Origin: Paenibacillus phytorum
Lineage (GTDB): Bacteria; Bacillota; Bacilli; Paenibacillales; NBRC-103111
Direction: 5' to 3'
DNA: 64,000 nt
NCBI RefSeq assembly: GCF_013141715.1
Contig: NZ_WHOA01000099.1
Span: forward strand, 124,001 to 188,000
Shown: one piece after another, positions 51,219 to 60,095 of the stretch
Position numbering within the stretch: position 1 is the first letter of the stretch
How the letters are laid out: every line of letters begins with the position of its first letter
Notes under the pieces: generated by a model
What the model saw: the letters and a program-made list of their open reading frames with translations, nothing else
Database searches by the model: none
What the model was told of the DNA's origin: nothing
Translations under genes and position numbers: made by a program

Positions 51219-51575
51219 TTACATCGTCTTTTTCATTAAACGTTCTATAATTAGTTCTTTGATTTCCAATGGATTCTCAATTTGAAAAACAACTTTTCCA
51301 AACTTATGATTATTTAGTTCAAGTATGACGACATCCTTATGATCCTCATAGGAAATGAAACACCATCTATCTCCGATCAGAAAACGTCCTTCTCTAATGT
51401 CAGCTATTGAGGTACCCACTCTAATTTGAAACATGGATAACTTAAAGTCATCTATAGAGACATTCATTATATCCGGATACGGAATTTCAACACGTTGTTT
51501 CAAAGCAGCAGCACTTGTCAATCCCGTTAGATGAAGTATAAGAGCATCCTTCGTAAATTCGATTGTTCTAGCCAA
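51219..51575 (-). CDS. Hypothetical PH-like beta-rich protein
   Basis: From TTG 51575 (GGAGG eight bases upstream) the product has 118 residues, alternating short strands (IEFTKDALILHLTG, RVEIPYPDIMNVSIDD, FQIRVGT, RFLIGDRWCFISYE, VVILELN, KVVFQIE) and ending in the helix PLEIKELIIERLMKK. That strand-plus-helix order suggests a bacterial PH-like fold, a guess from pattern only. A longer frame from an ATG at 51659 exists but has no ribosome site. Confidence 0.55.
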   Translation of the reverse strand: MARTIEFTKDALILHLTGLTSAAALKQRVEIPYPDIMNVSIDDFKLSMFQIRVGTSIADIREGRFLIGDRWCFISYEDHKDVVILELNNHKFGKVVFQIENPLEIKELIIERLMKKTM

Positions 51576-51674
51576 TTTAACTACCTCCGCTTTATATATT
51601 TTGGATTTTCTTGTGGAAACACCTATAGTACGACTGAGTGTGAGAAATCGTTCATCCATTTTTAAATAATTTAT

Positions 51675-51722
51675 TAAAAAATAGAGCTGCCCCTAAGGTC
51701 ATTGACCTTGAGAGACAGCCCT
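51675..51722 (-). terminator. Terminator after the 77-residue gene
   Basis: On the minus strand AGGGCTG pairs with CAGCTCT (one mismatch), enclosing AAGGTCA-A-TGACCTT, and a T-rich run follows. Confidence 0.75.
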
Positions 51723-51744
51723 AAACTTAATCGTCATTGCATTT

Positions 51745-51978
51745 TTACTCATTAATCTTTGAATCCTTCATGAGATCTTTCTTCCAAAATTCGATAACAA
51801 TATGGTCCGCTAATTCCATGGAAGCCCATGAATTCTTAAATTTAAAGTCGTATTCTTCCATTTTTTTCACTTCCATTTCTACTTCGAATTTTCTTACTCT
51901 TAGTTCCATCGATATGCAATTATTAAGAATTGTTGTTAGCTCAATCAATTGTTTATTGGAATTTTCAGTTGTTGTCAA
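51745..51978 (-). CDS. Hypothetical coiled-coil-like protein, 77 residues
   Basis: The product is small, acidic and helical (NKQLIELTTILNNCISMELRVRKFEVEMEVKKMEEYDF), with no membrane segment. The start is TTG 51978 with AAGGGTGA upstream. A good terminator follows at 51675-51722. I do not recognise it. Confidence 0.55.
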   Translation of the reverse strand: MTTTENSNKQLIELTTILNNCISMELRVRKFEVEMEVKKMEEYDFKFKNSWASMELADHIVIEFWKKDLMKDSKINE

Positions 51979-52028
51979 ATTATTCTCACCCTTCTAGTAT
52001 TGTGGCTCAAGATTACGTTTGTTATGAA

Positions 52029-52053
52029 GAAAAAGAACCCCTTTCGGAGTTCT
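52029..52053 (-). terminator. Minus-strand terminator
   Basis: GAACTCC pairs with GGGGTTC around GAAA and T5 follows on the minus strand. Confidence 0.7.
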
Positions 52054-52172
52054 TTTGACGGTGAATTGATTGATGGTACTTATGCCTTGAACCTTACTTG
52101 GCTTGATCTATACCTCATCCATTATTGCAGTACAAGTACTACACTAAGTGTTTGCGGCACATCTCCTCGCTT

Positions 52173-52295
52173 CTATATGGATTCAAAAACAACTTCCCTG
52201 GTATTTATCTCGTTGAATGTACAACGGAACCACACCTCTCTTGTTTCACCGTCATAAGTATTATGGCTGATCTGATTCAAATTATACATGTTCAT
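52173..52295 (-). CDS. Tentative 40-residue frame, possibly a gene remnant
   Basis: The frame from ATG 52295 to TAG 52173 includes NTYDGETREVWFRCTFNEI and ends TREVVFESI. The residue mix (W, C, F, charged) looks like a piece of a globular protein, but there is no ribosome site, and a stop lies directly upstream. It may be the end of a decayed gene. Low confidence. Confidence 0.25.
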   Translation of the reverse strand: MNMYNLNQISHNTYDGETREVWFRCTFNEINTREVVFESI

Positions 52296-52317
52296 TTACA
52301 TAAAGAGTTGCTTCATC

Positions 52318-52845
52318 CTATGTTGCAGCAGTAAGGTCCAATCTCCAATCGTTGCATCTCATGAAGCTCCCCGGAGGGTATTCGAAGCTGCACTCGGCGT
52401 TGAACTTGAAGTCGAGTTTCCGGCAAATGGCATTCGATGCGGGGTTATCGACCGACGGGAATGCGTGAATGTACCTGTTCTTCTGTTCCGCTCTGGCGCT
52501 GGCAACAGCCGCCGCGGTTGCTGCGCTTGCAATGCCTCTGCCTTGGAAAGTCGGCAGTACGCCCCAACCGATCTCGTACACAGTCTCTTCCTGCCAGACA
52601 CGTTCCCAGTACCCGATGTTGCCGACCGCTTCTAGTTCTGAAAGCAGAACGATGCTGAACATATGGCCTTTCCCCTTGCCGCCAATCTCGACGTAGCGTT
52701 TGTGGCGCGCCAGGATCTGCTCCTCCGTCTCCGGACCACCCAAGTGTTCCAGCATCTCTGGTGCATTCATGCGATACAGAAGTGCAAGATCAGCCTCAGC
52801 CCATGGCTCGATCCTTACCAGCAGCTCGTTCGTTCGAGTTAGCAT
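52318..52845 (-). CDS. GNAT-family N-acetyltransferase
   Basis: The 175-residue protein is a GNAT of the RimJ/L-like branch: LVRIEPWAEADLALLYRMNAPEMLEHLGG at the start, YEIGWGVLPTFQGRGIASAATAAAVASARAE (about residues 88-118) with the acetyl-CoA pyrophosphate loop Q-G-R-G-I-A, and FPSVDNPASNAICRKLDFKF. It transfers acetyl from acetyl-CoA to an unknown amine. AGGAG precedes the ATG. Confidence 0.92.
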   Translation of the reverse strand: MLTRTNELLVRIEPWAEADLALLYRMNAPEMLEHLGGPETEEQILARHKRYVEIGGKGKGHMFSIVLLSELEAVGNIGYWERVWQEETVYEIGWGVLPTFQGRGIASAATAAAVASARAEQKNRYIHAFPSVDNPASNAICRKLDFKFNAECSFEYPPGSFMRCNDWRLDLTAAT

Positions 52846-52971
52846 CTTTCACACTCCTACTAAGGAATTCATGTCATAATATGTACATTTTCATTGTACT
52901 TCTGAACCATGATCCTCATCAAGTTTTAAGCTTATTTCTTGCGATCACGAACGGGTTGAGACTTAAAACAA

Positions 52972-54099
52972 CTACTCAATCACTCCTGAGCGAACCATAA
53001 TTGCCTTGATGTCCACTTGAACCTTGGCTTTGGAATACATCTCCCTCCACTTCTCATCTGTCAGATTGGCGTGTCGCACCTTTGATTGGAGAACTTCACC
53101 AAAACCAATCGGATCTGACCGAACCGCTTGAGTTTTGGCAATAAGCTGATTCGCACGCCGGACCAATTGCTTGGCAATCTCGTTTTCGAGGGCATGAACG
53201 ACCTTTGGATCTCCTAATTTCAACTCGTTCGAAATCTCTTGAATCCTGGCATTCATAGATATATGGACAGAAAATGACGGAATTGAGGGGTCTATTAGCT
53301 TAATTTTACTGGAACTTGCAATATTTTCTATCACGATATTAATTTTATCTGTCTGAATACCAGACTTCATTTGTCGAAAAGGTTCCGTATCCAAGGATAA
53401 CTCCAAAGCGCCGGCTCTGTAACGATCTCGAATAAGTTTTAGAACAAAAGACTCGTCTACCCTAAGCCCTCCTACCATCTTATCATTCTGAAAAATTGCC
53501 GTATGATTCAATGCTATTTCGTCGCCATTACGCTCAATAATAGGGAGAACCGGGTCTTTTCCTACAGAATAAACGTCATGAATAAATTCATGAAGCGTAC
53601 ATGAGGAGATTTGTTCTCCTTGAATATTTTGACGGATCATTTTAAAGAGGTAGGTTCCGATATTGCTTATTTCCGGAAATCGATGCGTGATGATATTTTC
53701 CGTGCTCCCTTTACTGACGGTTACATACATCGTATCCGAAATGGCAGAGTCTCTTGAGAGTGTATCGGTAAGGGATAAGATCCCACTCCGGGCTAACTTT
53801 TCATTATACATGGCAATTCGGAGCTGTCCACTAACGACACGCTTAGATACTTCACGGTTTTGAGCATTCCGAATCCCTTTGCTTGTGTTACCTGTTGTAA
53901 CGACAACCTGAACCTTTTCTTTCGCTTCCGGATCTATTTGATGGAGCAGTGCCGTTCCCTTGATGCGGTCATTTTCTAGAGGATCATAACCAACAATGAC
54001 GATGAGTCCTAATTCTTCCAAAATCCTTTTTTGCACACAGCCTGTCCAGATAGGAATAAATAATACGATAACCGACAGAACTAGCAGGGATTTCTTCAT
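52972..54099 (-). CDS. Ger(x)C-family spore germination lipoprotein (C subunit, second operon)
   Basis: The 375-residue protein has a lipoprotein signal SLLVLSVIVLFIPIWTGC (lipobox WTGC, Cys near 21). The residues after it (VQKRILEELGLIVIVGYD) replace the usual WDR motif, so it belongs to a divergent branch. The C-terminal DPIGFGEVLQSKVRHANLTDEKWREMYSKAKVQVDIKAIMVRSG matches the family. ATG shares one base with the TAA of the B subunit gene. It is the last gene of the second ger operon. Confidence 0.88.
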   Translation of the reverse strand: MKKSLLVLSVIVLFIPIWTGCVQKRILEELGLIVIVGYDPLENDRIKGTALLHQIDPEAKEKVQVVVTTGNTSKGIRNAQNREVSKRVVSGQLRIAMYNEKLARSGILSLTDTLSRDSAISDTMYVTVSKGSTENIITHRFPEISNIGTYLFKMIRQNIQGEQISSCTLHEFIHDVYSVGKDPVLPIIERNGDEIALNHTAIFQNDKMVGGLRVDESFVLKLIRDRYRAGALELSLDTEPFRQMKSGIQTDKINIVIENIASSSKIKLIDPSIPSFSVHISMNARIQEISNELKLGDPKVVHALENEIAKQLVRRANQLIAKTQAVRSDPIGFGEVLQSKVRHANLTDEKWREMYSKAKVQVDIKAIMVRSGVIE

Positions 54100-55205
54100 T
54101 AGATCCCTCCTCTTTTCATTTGAAAATGTCTTTTGAGCAGAACAGCAGCATAAAGTACCCAGGGATAACCAAATACAAAGTAAAGAGCCACTTTCGAAAA
54201 GATGTCATTTAAAGTATTAATCTGTATGCGTGTTTTAAAAAAGATTGATACAACAACCAATATAAGGGCAAAGGTGTAAAGGGCATATTTTTGCTTCCAA
54301 CCAAATATTCGTTTAATTCCTTTGGAAGCTGCCCACATGTACATCATTAAGTTAGGGAGGACTACCAACATCCATACACAGATAGCCACATATTCAAAGC
54401 GTTCTAGAAATGGAAACACAACAATTTTAAACAGGCTGAATGTAGCCCAAACGGTCTTCGATAATTGTCCTGGACTAAAGTAAACAAGCGTGACCACCAT
54501 AACAGCTACATAGATGATCGTGGTGGTAAAAAGTCCCAAATGAGCGGCCAAGGGGGCATGTTCTTTGTTACGAATAAAAGGATACACAAACATCAGAATT
54601 TCGAACCCGACGATGGTCAATGACATTTTTAACATACCTTGAACTAACTCGGAAATGCTTGCTTCCATGATCGGTGTAAGATGTGTCCATTCTGCATATC
54701 GTAACGGAAAGTACAAAAATACAATCAACCATATTGTCAAAATTACCGACATAAGGGCGATCCCAACAACAATCCGAATACCGCCAAGAACGCCATAAAT
54801 AATTAACATAGCCAAAAAAGCGCTCAGCAGCCATGTTGGCAGGTCCGGGAATATCCAAGTCTGGACCATTTCCACATAATTGCGGGATAACACCATGACG
54901 GCAGTTAGCATATACAGCATAACAATTGTGTTGATTATCCCCCCGAAATATCGACCATAAAGGTCTTTGTGAACTTCATATAAGTCCATATTCGGATTCA
55001 GCTTAAGAGTTCGCAGCATAACTCCAACCGTTAGATGAGACCATGCCCCAGCCATACAGACGGATATCCACGCATCATGCCCCGCCGATTGGTAAATGAT
55101 ACGCTGAAATCCAGACAAACCAGTTCCTACCTGATTGGCAAGAATAACAAAGAATAAGAGAAATGAACTAAACATCAATCTCTTTGGAGGACTACCAGTC
55201 TTCAC
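54099..55205 (-). CDS. GerAB-family germination permease (B subunit, second operon)
   Basis: The 368-residue APC-like membrane protein has about ten helices, starting FSSFLLFFVILANQVGTGLSGFQRIIYQSAGHDAWISV, a typical GerAB beginning. GTG 55205 follows AAGGAGG by six bases and 18 bases after the A subunit stop. It is only distantly similar to the B subunit at 24056, so the two receptors probably answer different germinants. Confidence 0.9.
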   Translation of the reverse strand: MKTGSPPKRLMFSSFLLFFVILANQVGTGLSGFQRIIYQSAGHDAWISVCMAGAWSHLTVGVMLRTLKLNPNMDLYEVHKDLYGRYFGGIINTIVMLYMLTAVMVLSRNYVEMVQTWIFPDLPTWLLSAFLAMLIIYGVLGGIRIVVGIALMSVILTIWLIVFLYFPLRYAEWTHLTPIMEASISELVQGMLKMSLTIVGFEILMFVYPFIRNKEHAPLAAHLGLFTTTIIYVAVMVVTLVYFSPGQLSKTVWATFSLFKIVVFPFLERFEYVAICVWMLVVLPNLMMYMWAASKGIKRIFGWKQKYALYTFALILVVVSIFFKTRIQINTLNDIFSKVALYFVFGYPWVLYAAVLLKRHFQMKRGGI

Positions 55206-55223
55206 TTAACTCCTCCTTGTCCA

Positions 55224-56711
55224 TTATTCATCAATATCTCCGTGGCTAGTCACAGTCTCTTGTTCCACAAACCTGAAGGTGTCATCGCCATGGGTAAACA
55301 TGGAGCGTTCGCGCAAAAAAGAGAAAGGTAGTCTCAAAATGCTGTCTTTCAAGTCCCCTTTTCGAAATGGATAGAGGGGATACAAATAAGGCTGACCCAG
55401 ACTAGTTAAACGAAGTAGGTGAATCACCAAAAAACAGATACCAATCATGATCCCAATTCCTCCATAAAAACCTGCAAGTATAATGATTGGATACCTGATG
55501 ATACGAATCGTAATACCCATTAGATAAATTGGTGTAATAAACGACGCCAACGTTCCTAGCGCTACGATAATGATGAGAATATTACTTGTAAATCCTGCCT
55601 GTACGGCTGCCTGTCCGATGACGATACCACCTACGATTCCGATAGTTTGACCAATCTTGGTCGGAAGTCTTGCGCCTGCTTCACGAAGCAGCTCGATCGT
55701 AATTTCTAGAAACAAAGCTTCCATTAAGGGGGGAAATGGTACTCGTGTTCGTGATTCAGCCAGCGGCACGACCATGGCGGAAGGAATGATTTCATAATGA
55801 AACGTTAATGCAGCTACATAGATGGGGGTGAATAATAAAGATAAAACCATGGCTCCAACCCGCAAAAGCCGGAAGAAGGTAGCCATATTCCACCGAACTT
55901 GATGGTCTTCCGCGGAAGAGAAGAAATCCATCATCGTCGATGGGCATACAATGGCAAACGGACTTCCGGAAACAAACAGCACAATTTTCCCCTCTGATAG
56001 GGAATACGATGTACGATCTATACGTTCGGTCATTACAAACTGTGGGAAGATCGTAAATTTATTATCCTCTATTAACTGTACTAGTTGTGCACTGGATACC
56101 ACACCATCTATCTCAAGACTATTGATCCTATCACGCACTCGTTTAACGAGCTCATTATCTGTAAGATTTTTGATATAAAACATCGCCACTTGTGTCTTGA
56201 TTTCCACTCCAACTTCCAAGTTCTCCTGACATAAGTTTGGACTCGGCAGGTACATCTGAAGCAAGGCAATATTGGACCTTAAAATTTCGTTGAATGCAAT
56301 CTGTGGGCCAAATACTTGGCTTTCAATCTCAGCTTTCGAAAAACTACGATTAGGTGGCTTGTAAACATTCAACAGAAAATTGAAGCGGCTATCATCGCTG
56401 TGAAGATACACCCATCCGAGCAATAACATTTCCGCAACAGACTGAATAACTTTAACCTGAACAATTCCTGCAACGGGAAATCGTTCTGTTTCATTGATTG
56501 AAGGCACATCGACAAAAGTCAATAAAGGTTGAATAATATCCCTTTGAAGCAAATCCTGGTCAACTAGAGTTTCTATGTAATAGATGGCGGCCGTTTGCTG
56601 TCCAAGCACGACATATTTGGCAATTAAATTGGGATTTCCATTAAGTGCCTCTTCGAGCAGTTGTTCCAACTCGATAATATCCGCAGGTATGTCGTTTTTC
56701 ATGTTCTGCAT
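55224..56711 (-). CDS. GerA-family spore germination protein (A subunit, second operon)
   Basis: This 495-residue A subunit lacks the long N-terminal extension of the first operon's copy. The soluble half has the blocks IVQVKVIQSVAEMLLLGWVYLHSDD and VAMFYIKNLTDNELVKRVRDRI, and the membrane half has ESRTRVPFPPLMEALFLEITIELLREAGARLPTKIGQTIGIVGGIVIGQAAVQAGFTS. The ATG at 56711 has GAGGGA nine bases upstream. First gene of the second operon, probably forespore-expressed. Confidence 0.9.
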   Translation of the reverse strand: MQNMKNDIPADIIELEQLLEEALNGNPNLIAKYVVLGQQTAAIYYIETLVDQDLLQRDIIQPLLTFVDVPSINETERFPVAGIVQVKVIQSVAEMLLLGWVYLHSDDSRFNFLLNVYKPPNRSFSKAEIESQVFGPQIAFNEILRSNIALLQMYLPSPNLCQENLEVGVEIKTQVAMFYIKNLTDNELVKRVRDRINSLEIDGVVSSAQLVQLIEDNKFTIFPQFVMTERIDRTSYSLSEGKIVLFVSGSPFAIVCPSTMMDFFSSAEDHQVRWNMATFFRLLRVGAMVLSLLFTPIYVAALTFHYEIIPSAMVVPLAESRTRVPFPPLMEALFLEITIELLREAGARLPTKIGQTIGIVGGIVIGQAAVQAGFTSNILIIIVALGTLASFITPIYLMGITIRIIRYPIIILAGFYGGIGIMIGICFLVIHLLRLTSLGQPYLYPLYPFRKGDLKDSILRLPFSFLRERSMFTHGDDTFRFVEQETVTSHGDIDE

Positions 56712-56796
56712 GTTAAACAATCCCTCGTTTCACAATGCCATATCGCATAGTATGTCAAAATGTCAGGAAAACAATCCCATATAGCTTTGAAAAACG

Positions 56797-56826
56797 CAAA
56801 AAACCATCGCGTTGGCTGCGAGGGTT
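56797..56826 (-). terminator. Terminator after the VOC gene
   Basis: AACC-A-TCGC and GCGA-G-GGTT pair around a seven-base loop; T6 follows on the minus strand. Confidence 0.7.
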
Positions 56827-56882
56827 CTTAAGGGCGCGAGGCCCGTTTACTTATTAACTTGTCCTCTTAACTGGATGCCCAT

Positions 56883-57731
56883 CTAATCCATGGAAACAGT
56901 TAGCAGAATATGATTTCCTGATGGGTCGACAGCTGTATAATCATGAACATGATAGCCTAACAATTCTAGATTCTTTATCGCACTAACTCTAGTAATTTCA
57001 TCGGCAAATACGATCGTATAATATTTCAAACCAACGCTGTTACGAGATGGCGCTTGTACGCCCTTACCGTTCCAGATGTTTAATCCAATATGATGGTGGT
57101 ATCCTCCACTCGATATAAAAAGCGCTTGGTTGCTTATTTGGTAAACAACCTTAAACCCAAGTCCATTGAGATAAAATTCTGCTGCTTTCACGAGGTCTGA
57201 TACATGTAGATGAATATGCCCCATAATGGTATCAGACGGCAAACCCGTGAACTTCTCTCCATTCGCTTCAGATAAAAGACTGCGTAAATCAACGTGTTCG
57301 GTTGCCATGCTGACTTGCTCCCCAATCCATTCCCAGCTTTCAGAAGGACGGTCTACATAAATTTCCACCCCATTCCCGTCTGGGTCCGCCAAGTACAGCG
57401 CCTCACTTACAAGATGATCGGATATGCCTTGTAACGGGTATTTGATATCTATGAAGTGCTGAATGACTTTTGCCAACTCTTTCCGGTCCGGTAAAAGTAC
57501 CGCGTAATGATAAAGTCCTGAACGGCGCGGTTCTTTCGGTAAAACATCTGCTGGCTGCTCTAGGGTCACCAGAGCATCCTTTCCGTTTAAAGTCAGTGAA
57601 ACTGAGGATTCTGTGCGATCCAAAATTTGAAATCCTAATACGCCTTGGTAGAACGATAAAGACCTTTCAAGCTGTTCAACGATTAAATGTACATGACTAA
57701 CAAATGTATTTGGTTTTTGATGAAACTTCAT
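56883..57731 (-). CDS. VOC-family ring-cleavage-type dioxygenase (CatE-like)
   Basis: The 282-residue protein has two vicinal-oxygen-chelate modules, like B. subtilis CatE/YfiE catechol 2,3-dioxygenase relatives. Likely metal ligands are His in SHVHLIVEQLERSLSFY (module 1) and IMGHIHLHVSDLVKAAEFYLNGLGF (module 2), with YHYAVLLPDR and ADPDGNGVEIYVDRP typical of the family. The ATG at 57731 has GGGAGG seven bases upstream. It may act on catechols or on another small ligand. Confidence 0.85.
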   Translation of the reverse strand: MKFHQKPNTFVSHVHLIVEQLERSLSFYQGVLGFQILDRTESSVSLTLNGKDALVTLEQPADVLPKEPRRSGLYHYAVLLPDRKELAKVIQHFIDIKYPLQGISDHLVSEALYLADPDGNGVEIYVDRPSESWEWIGEQVSMATEHVDLRSLLSEANGEKFTGLPSDTIMGHIHLHVSDLVKAAEFYLNGLGFKVVYQISNQALFISSGGYHHHIGLNIWNGKGVQAPSRNSVGLKYYTIVFADEITRVSAIKNLELLGYHVHDYTAVDPSGNHILLTVSMD

Positions 57732-57774
57732 ATGAGTACCTCCCAATAAGTTTGTATCTTAGAACCATGATTAC

Positions 57775-58281
57775 TTACTTGAATTCTTTATTATCAAGCA
57801 TAATTAATTGGGAAGTTGATGTTTTCGCGGTCTGCTTCGTATGTTGAACGAGATTAATGATGTCTTGATACGCTTGTTTTGCTCCAGTAACCAATAAGGG
57901 CACACCGATGAAATCAATTTTTAACCATCGTGAAAGCATTCCACCACATGTCATCGCAAAAGGCACAGTTGGAGACGTGTTTGATAATATGATTTTTTCG
58001 TTGAGTACCTCTTCTTCAATTAACATATCTATGAGATTAAATACACCCGGAACTAGGATTTTAGACCTTCCTCTGCCCATTGTGTATACTTTATTGTCAT
58101 CCTCATCCTTGCCATGAAAATATAACTTCCCTCTGTCTCTGTAAACTAGTTTATTGAAATTGTGTGTATTCAGTATCTCATTTTTTGTTGGCTCGTGGGA
58201 ACCGTCTAGCTTTTTGAGATGATAAGCTGCAGCTAAAGCTGTTGTATGTGTTCCCCCGAAATCGTTATAAATATAGATCAT
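57775..58281 (-). CDS. DUF3189-family protein
   Basis: The 168-residue protein begins MIYIYNDFGGTHTTALAAAYHLKKL, the typical start of DUF3189, and retains GRGRSKILVPGVFNLIDML and LLVTGAKQAYQDIINLVQHTK. The family is widespread in spore-forming Firmicutes and of unknown function. No membrane segment. It stands alone. Confidence 0.82.
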   Translation of the reverse strand: MIYIYNDFGGTHTTALAAAYHLKKLDGSHEPTKNEILNTHNFNKLVYRDRGKLYFHGKDEDDNKVYTMGRGRSKILVPGVFNLIDMLIEEEVLNEKIILSNTSPTVPFAMTCGGMLSRWLKIDFIGVPLLVTGAKQAYQDIINLVQHTKQTAKTSTSQLIMLDNKEFK

Positions 58282-58421
58282 AGTTCATACCCACCACCCA
58301 GAGAATATTGTATAAAACTTCTTTACTCATTATCTCCTATAATGAATAAAACAACCTCATTCTCGTGCATATTACAGTTTGTTGTATCCTTATAAATAAC
58401 AGCAAGGGAGCATTATGAACG

Positions 58422-58604
58422 ATGACAACAAACAGTGGACATCAAGGAGCGCATGGGATCGGTCAAGAGGTAGAACAATTGAACAATCAGGCGCAAGCGG
58501 CAGAGCTCATGCAAGGAAAAAATAAGGTTGATCAAGAAATCATTGCAGCAGCTAATGAGCACAGTTCAGAACTAGAAGAAATCATTGAACGTGAGACAAC
58601 GTAA
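58422..58604 (+). CDS. Small hydrophilic protein, 60 residues
   Basis: The frame encodes a Gln/Asn/Glu-rich helical protein (GQEVEQLNNQAQAAELMQGKNKVDQEIIAAANEHSSELEEIIERE) with no membrane segment. GGGAG is 11 bases from its ATG; a competing ATG at 58414 in another frame is closer to that site but gives an Arg-rich, less protein-like 37-residue product. A terminator follows at 58636-58660. The composition recalls small spore proteins, but I cannot assign a family. Confidence 0.5.
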   Translation: MTTNSGHQGAHGIGQEVEQLNNQAQAAELMQGKNKVDQEIIAAANEHSSELEEIIERETT

Positions 58605-58635
58605 TTTGTAACTAATTAGAGAAAAATAAAGAGAA

Positions 58636-58660
58636 GCCACGCACTGATGCGTGGTTTTTT
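58636..58660. terminator. Terminator after the 60-residue gene
   Basis: CCACGC and GCGTGG pair around ACTGAT, followed by T6; it also lies past the stop of the convergent MFS gene. Confidence 0.8.
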
Positions 58661-58688
58661 GTTGTATCTCATCATATAGGAATATCCA

Positions 58689-59924
58689 TTAGGTAGGATC
58701 AGGTGCAAAATCGGGGTCCGTATTTTTTGTTTCTTTGCCAAAAAACAATAAAACGAGTGCTCCGATGACAATCGCTATGAAGAATACCATAAAAATAGAG
58801 GTGATTGCTTTATTACTCGCCACCAGCAAACCTACAAGATATGGACCAATGATACCGCCGATACGTCCGATGGATGCGGCAAGCCCAACACCCGTAGAGC
58901 GTACTTCAGTCGGGTACAACTCAGGTGTGTAAGCATACATGGCTCCCCATGCACCAAGATTAAAAAAAGATAAGCTAACACCAGCTGCTATCAACATCCC
59001 CTCCGTAGCAGCACTACTGAACCACAATGCGCTTGCTGCAGTCAGCAGCAAATAAGTGACGAGCACAAACTTACGGCCGAATTTCTCAATGAAAAAAGCA
59101 GCGGTAAAATAACCTGGAAGCTGTGCCAACGTCATGATTAATACATATTGAAAGCTTTTTACGAGACCATAACCCTTAAGAACCATGACGGTTGGAAGCC
59201 ATAGAAACATTCCGTAATAGGAAAATACCACCGTGAACCACAAGATCCAAAGTGTTACGGTAGATCTTCGATATTTAGATGACCATACGGAAGCTAAACG
59301 TTCGCTGAATGACAATTTTCGGCTGCGCAATTCAGTAAATCGTGGTGAATCTTGAATCGATCTTCTAAGGTATAAAGCATATAAGCCCGGCAGCGCACCG
59401 ATAACAAAGGCCGCACGCCAGCCATATGTAGGAATGACGAAGTAAGCAATAAGCGCCGCGATGATCCACCCGCACGCCCAGAAGCTTTCTAACAGAACGA
59501 CAGCTCGTCCCCTTTCATTAGTGGGAAACGACTCCGAAACAAGCGTTGACGCGACAGGAAGTTCTCCACCGAGTCCTATTCCAGTAACGAAACGCAGGAC
59601 ACATAGGATAACAAAGCTAGTGGCAATAGCAGAGAGTCCGCTTGCAGCCGAGAAAATAATTAGCGTTCCAAGTAATACCATTCTTCGTCCATAACGATCA
59701 GCAAGTGAGCCTGCTAATAAAGCCCCTACAGCCATCCCGATCGAATTAATAGCTGCCAACAGCCCAATTTGTTGTGCACCTAATTTCCACTCGACTGCTA
59801 ATGCAGCAACAATAAACGAGATTATCCCTACATCCATAGCGTCGAACAACCAGCTAATACCTGTGCTGAAAAGTAACTTTCGTTTTGCCGGTTCACGTAA
59901 CAAATTTGTTTTAATCACATCCAA
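58689..59924 (-). CDS. MFS transporter (sugar/aromatic-acid porter type)
   Basis: The 411-residue protein has 12 predicted helices. The loop 2-3 signature is GSLADRYGRRMVL (about residues 75-87), the half-repeat is EKFGRKFVLV, and ELYPTEVRSTGVGLAASIGRIGGIIGP is typical of the NiaP/AAHS/SP-type carriers. FLRFVTGIGLGGELPVASTLVSE-like wording fits organic-acid or vitamin porters such as NiaP. The start is TTG 59924, eight bases after AGGAG. Substrate unknown. Confidence 0.88.
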   Translation of the reverse strand: MDVIKTNLLREPAKRKLLFSTGISWLFDAMDVGIISFIVAALAVEWKLGAQQIGLLAAINSIGMAVGALLAGSLADRYGRRMVLLGTLIIFSAASGLSAIATSFVILCVLRFVTGIGLGGELPVASTLVSESFPTNERGRAVVLLESFWACGWIIAALIAYFVIPTYGWRAAFVIGALPGLYALYLRRSIQDSPRFTELRSRKLSFSERLASVWSSKYRRSTVTLWILWFTVVFSYYGMFLWLPTVMVLKGYGLVKSFQYVLIMTLAQLPGYFTAAFFIEKFGRKFVLVTYLLLTAASALWFSSAATEGMLIAAGVSLSFFNLGAWGAMYAYTPELYPTEVRSTGVGLAASIGRIGGIIGPYLVGLLVASNKAITSIFMVFFIAIVIGALVLLFFGKETKNTDPDFAPDPT

Positions 59925-60095
59925 AACGCATTCTCCTAATCATCGCATTAGCTTTCCTGATCCTATTTTGTGTAACATTACCGAAAAACACTCCCTCTGC
60001 AAACCAATATCAAACCTCAAGTTGATCAATCTACCCATCGGATTAAATGTGACCGATCTAAACATAATATGGGTATCAACTATAGGAGGCCTATA

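Larger units (their letters stand above)
51979..52317. other. 339-base intergenic region with one short frame
   Basis: It holds a terminator (52029-52053, minus) and a 40-codon minus-strand frame at 52173-52295 that looks protein-like but lacks a ribosome site. Nothing else is evident. Confidence 0.5.

Noticed and set aside
51949..52334. Plus-strand frames at 51949-52257 and 52125-52334
   Set aside because: No ribosome sites, unusual Cys/Thr/Ser-rich wording, and they run across minus-strand terminators.
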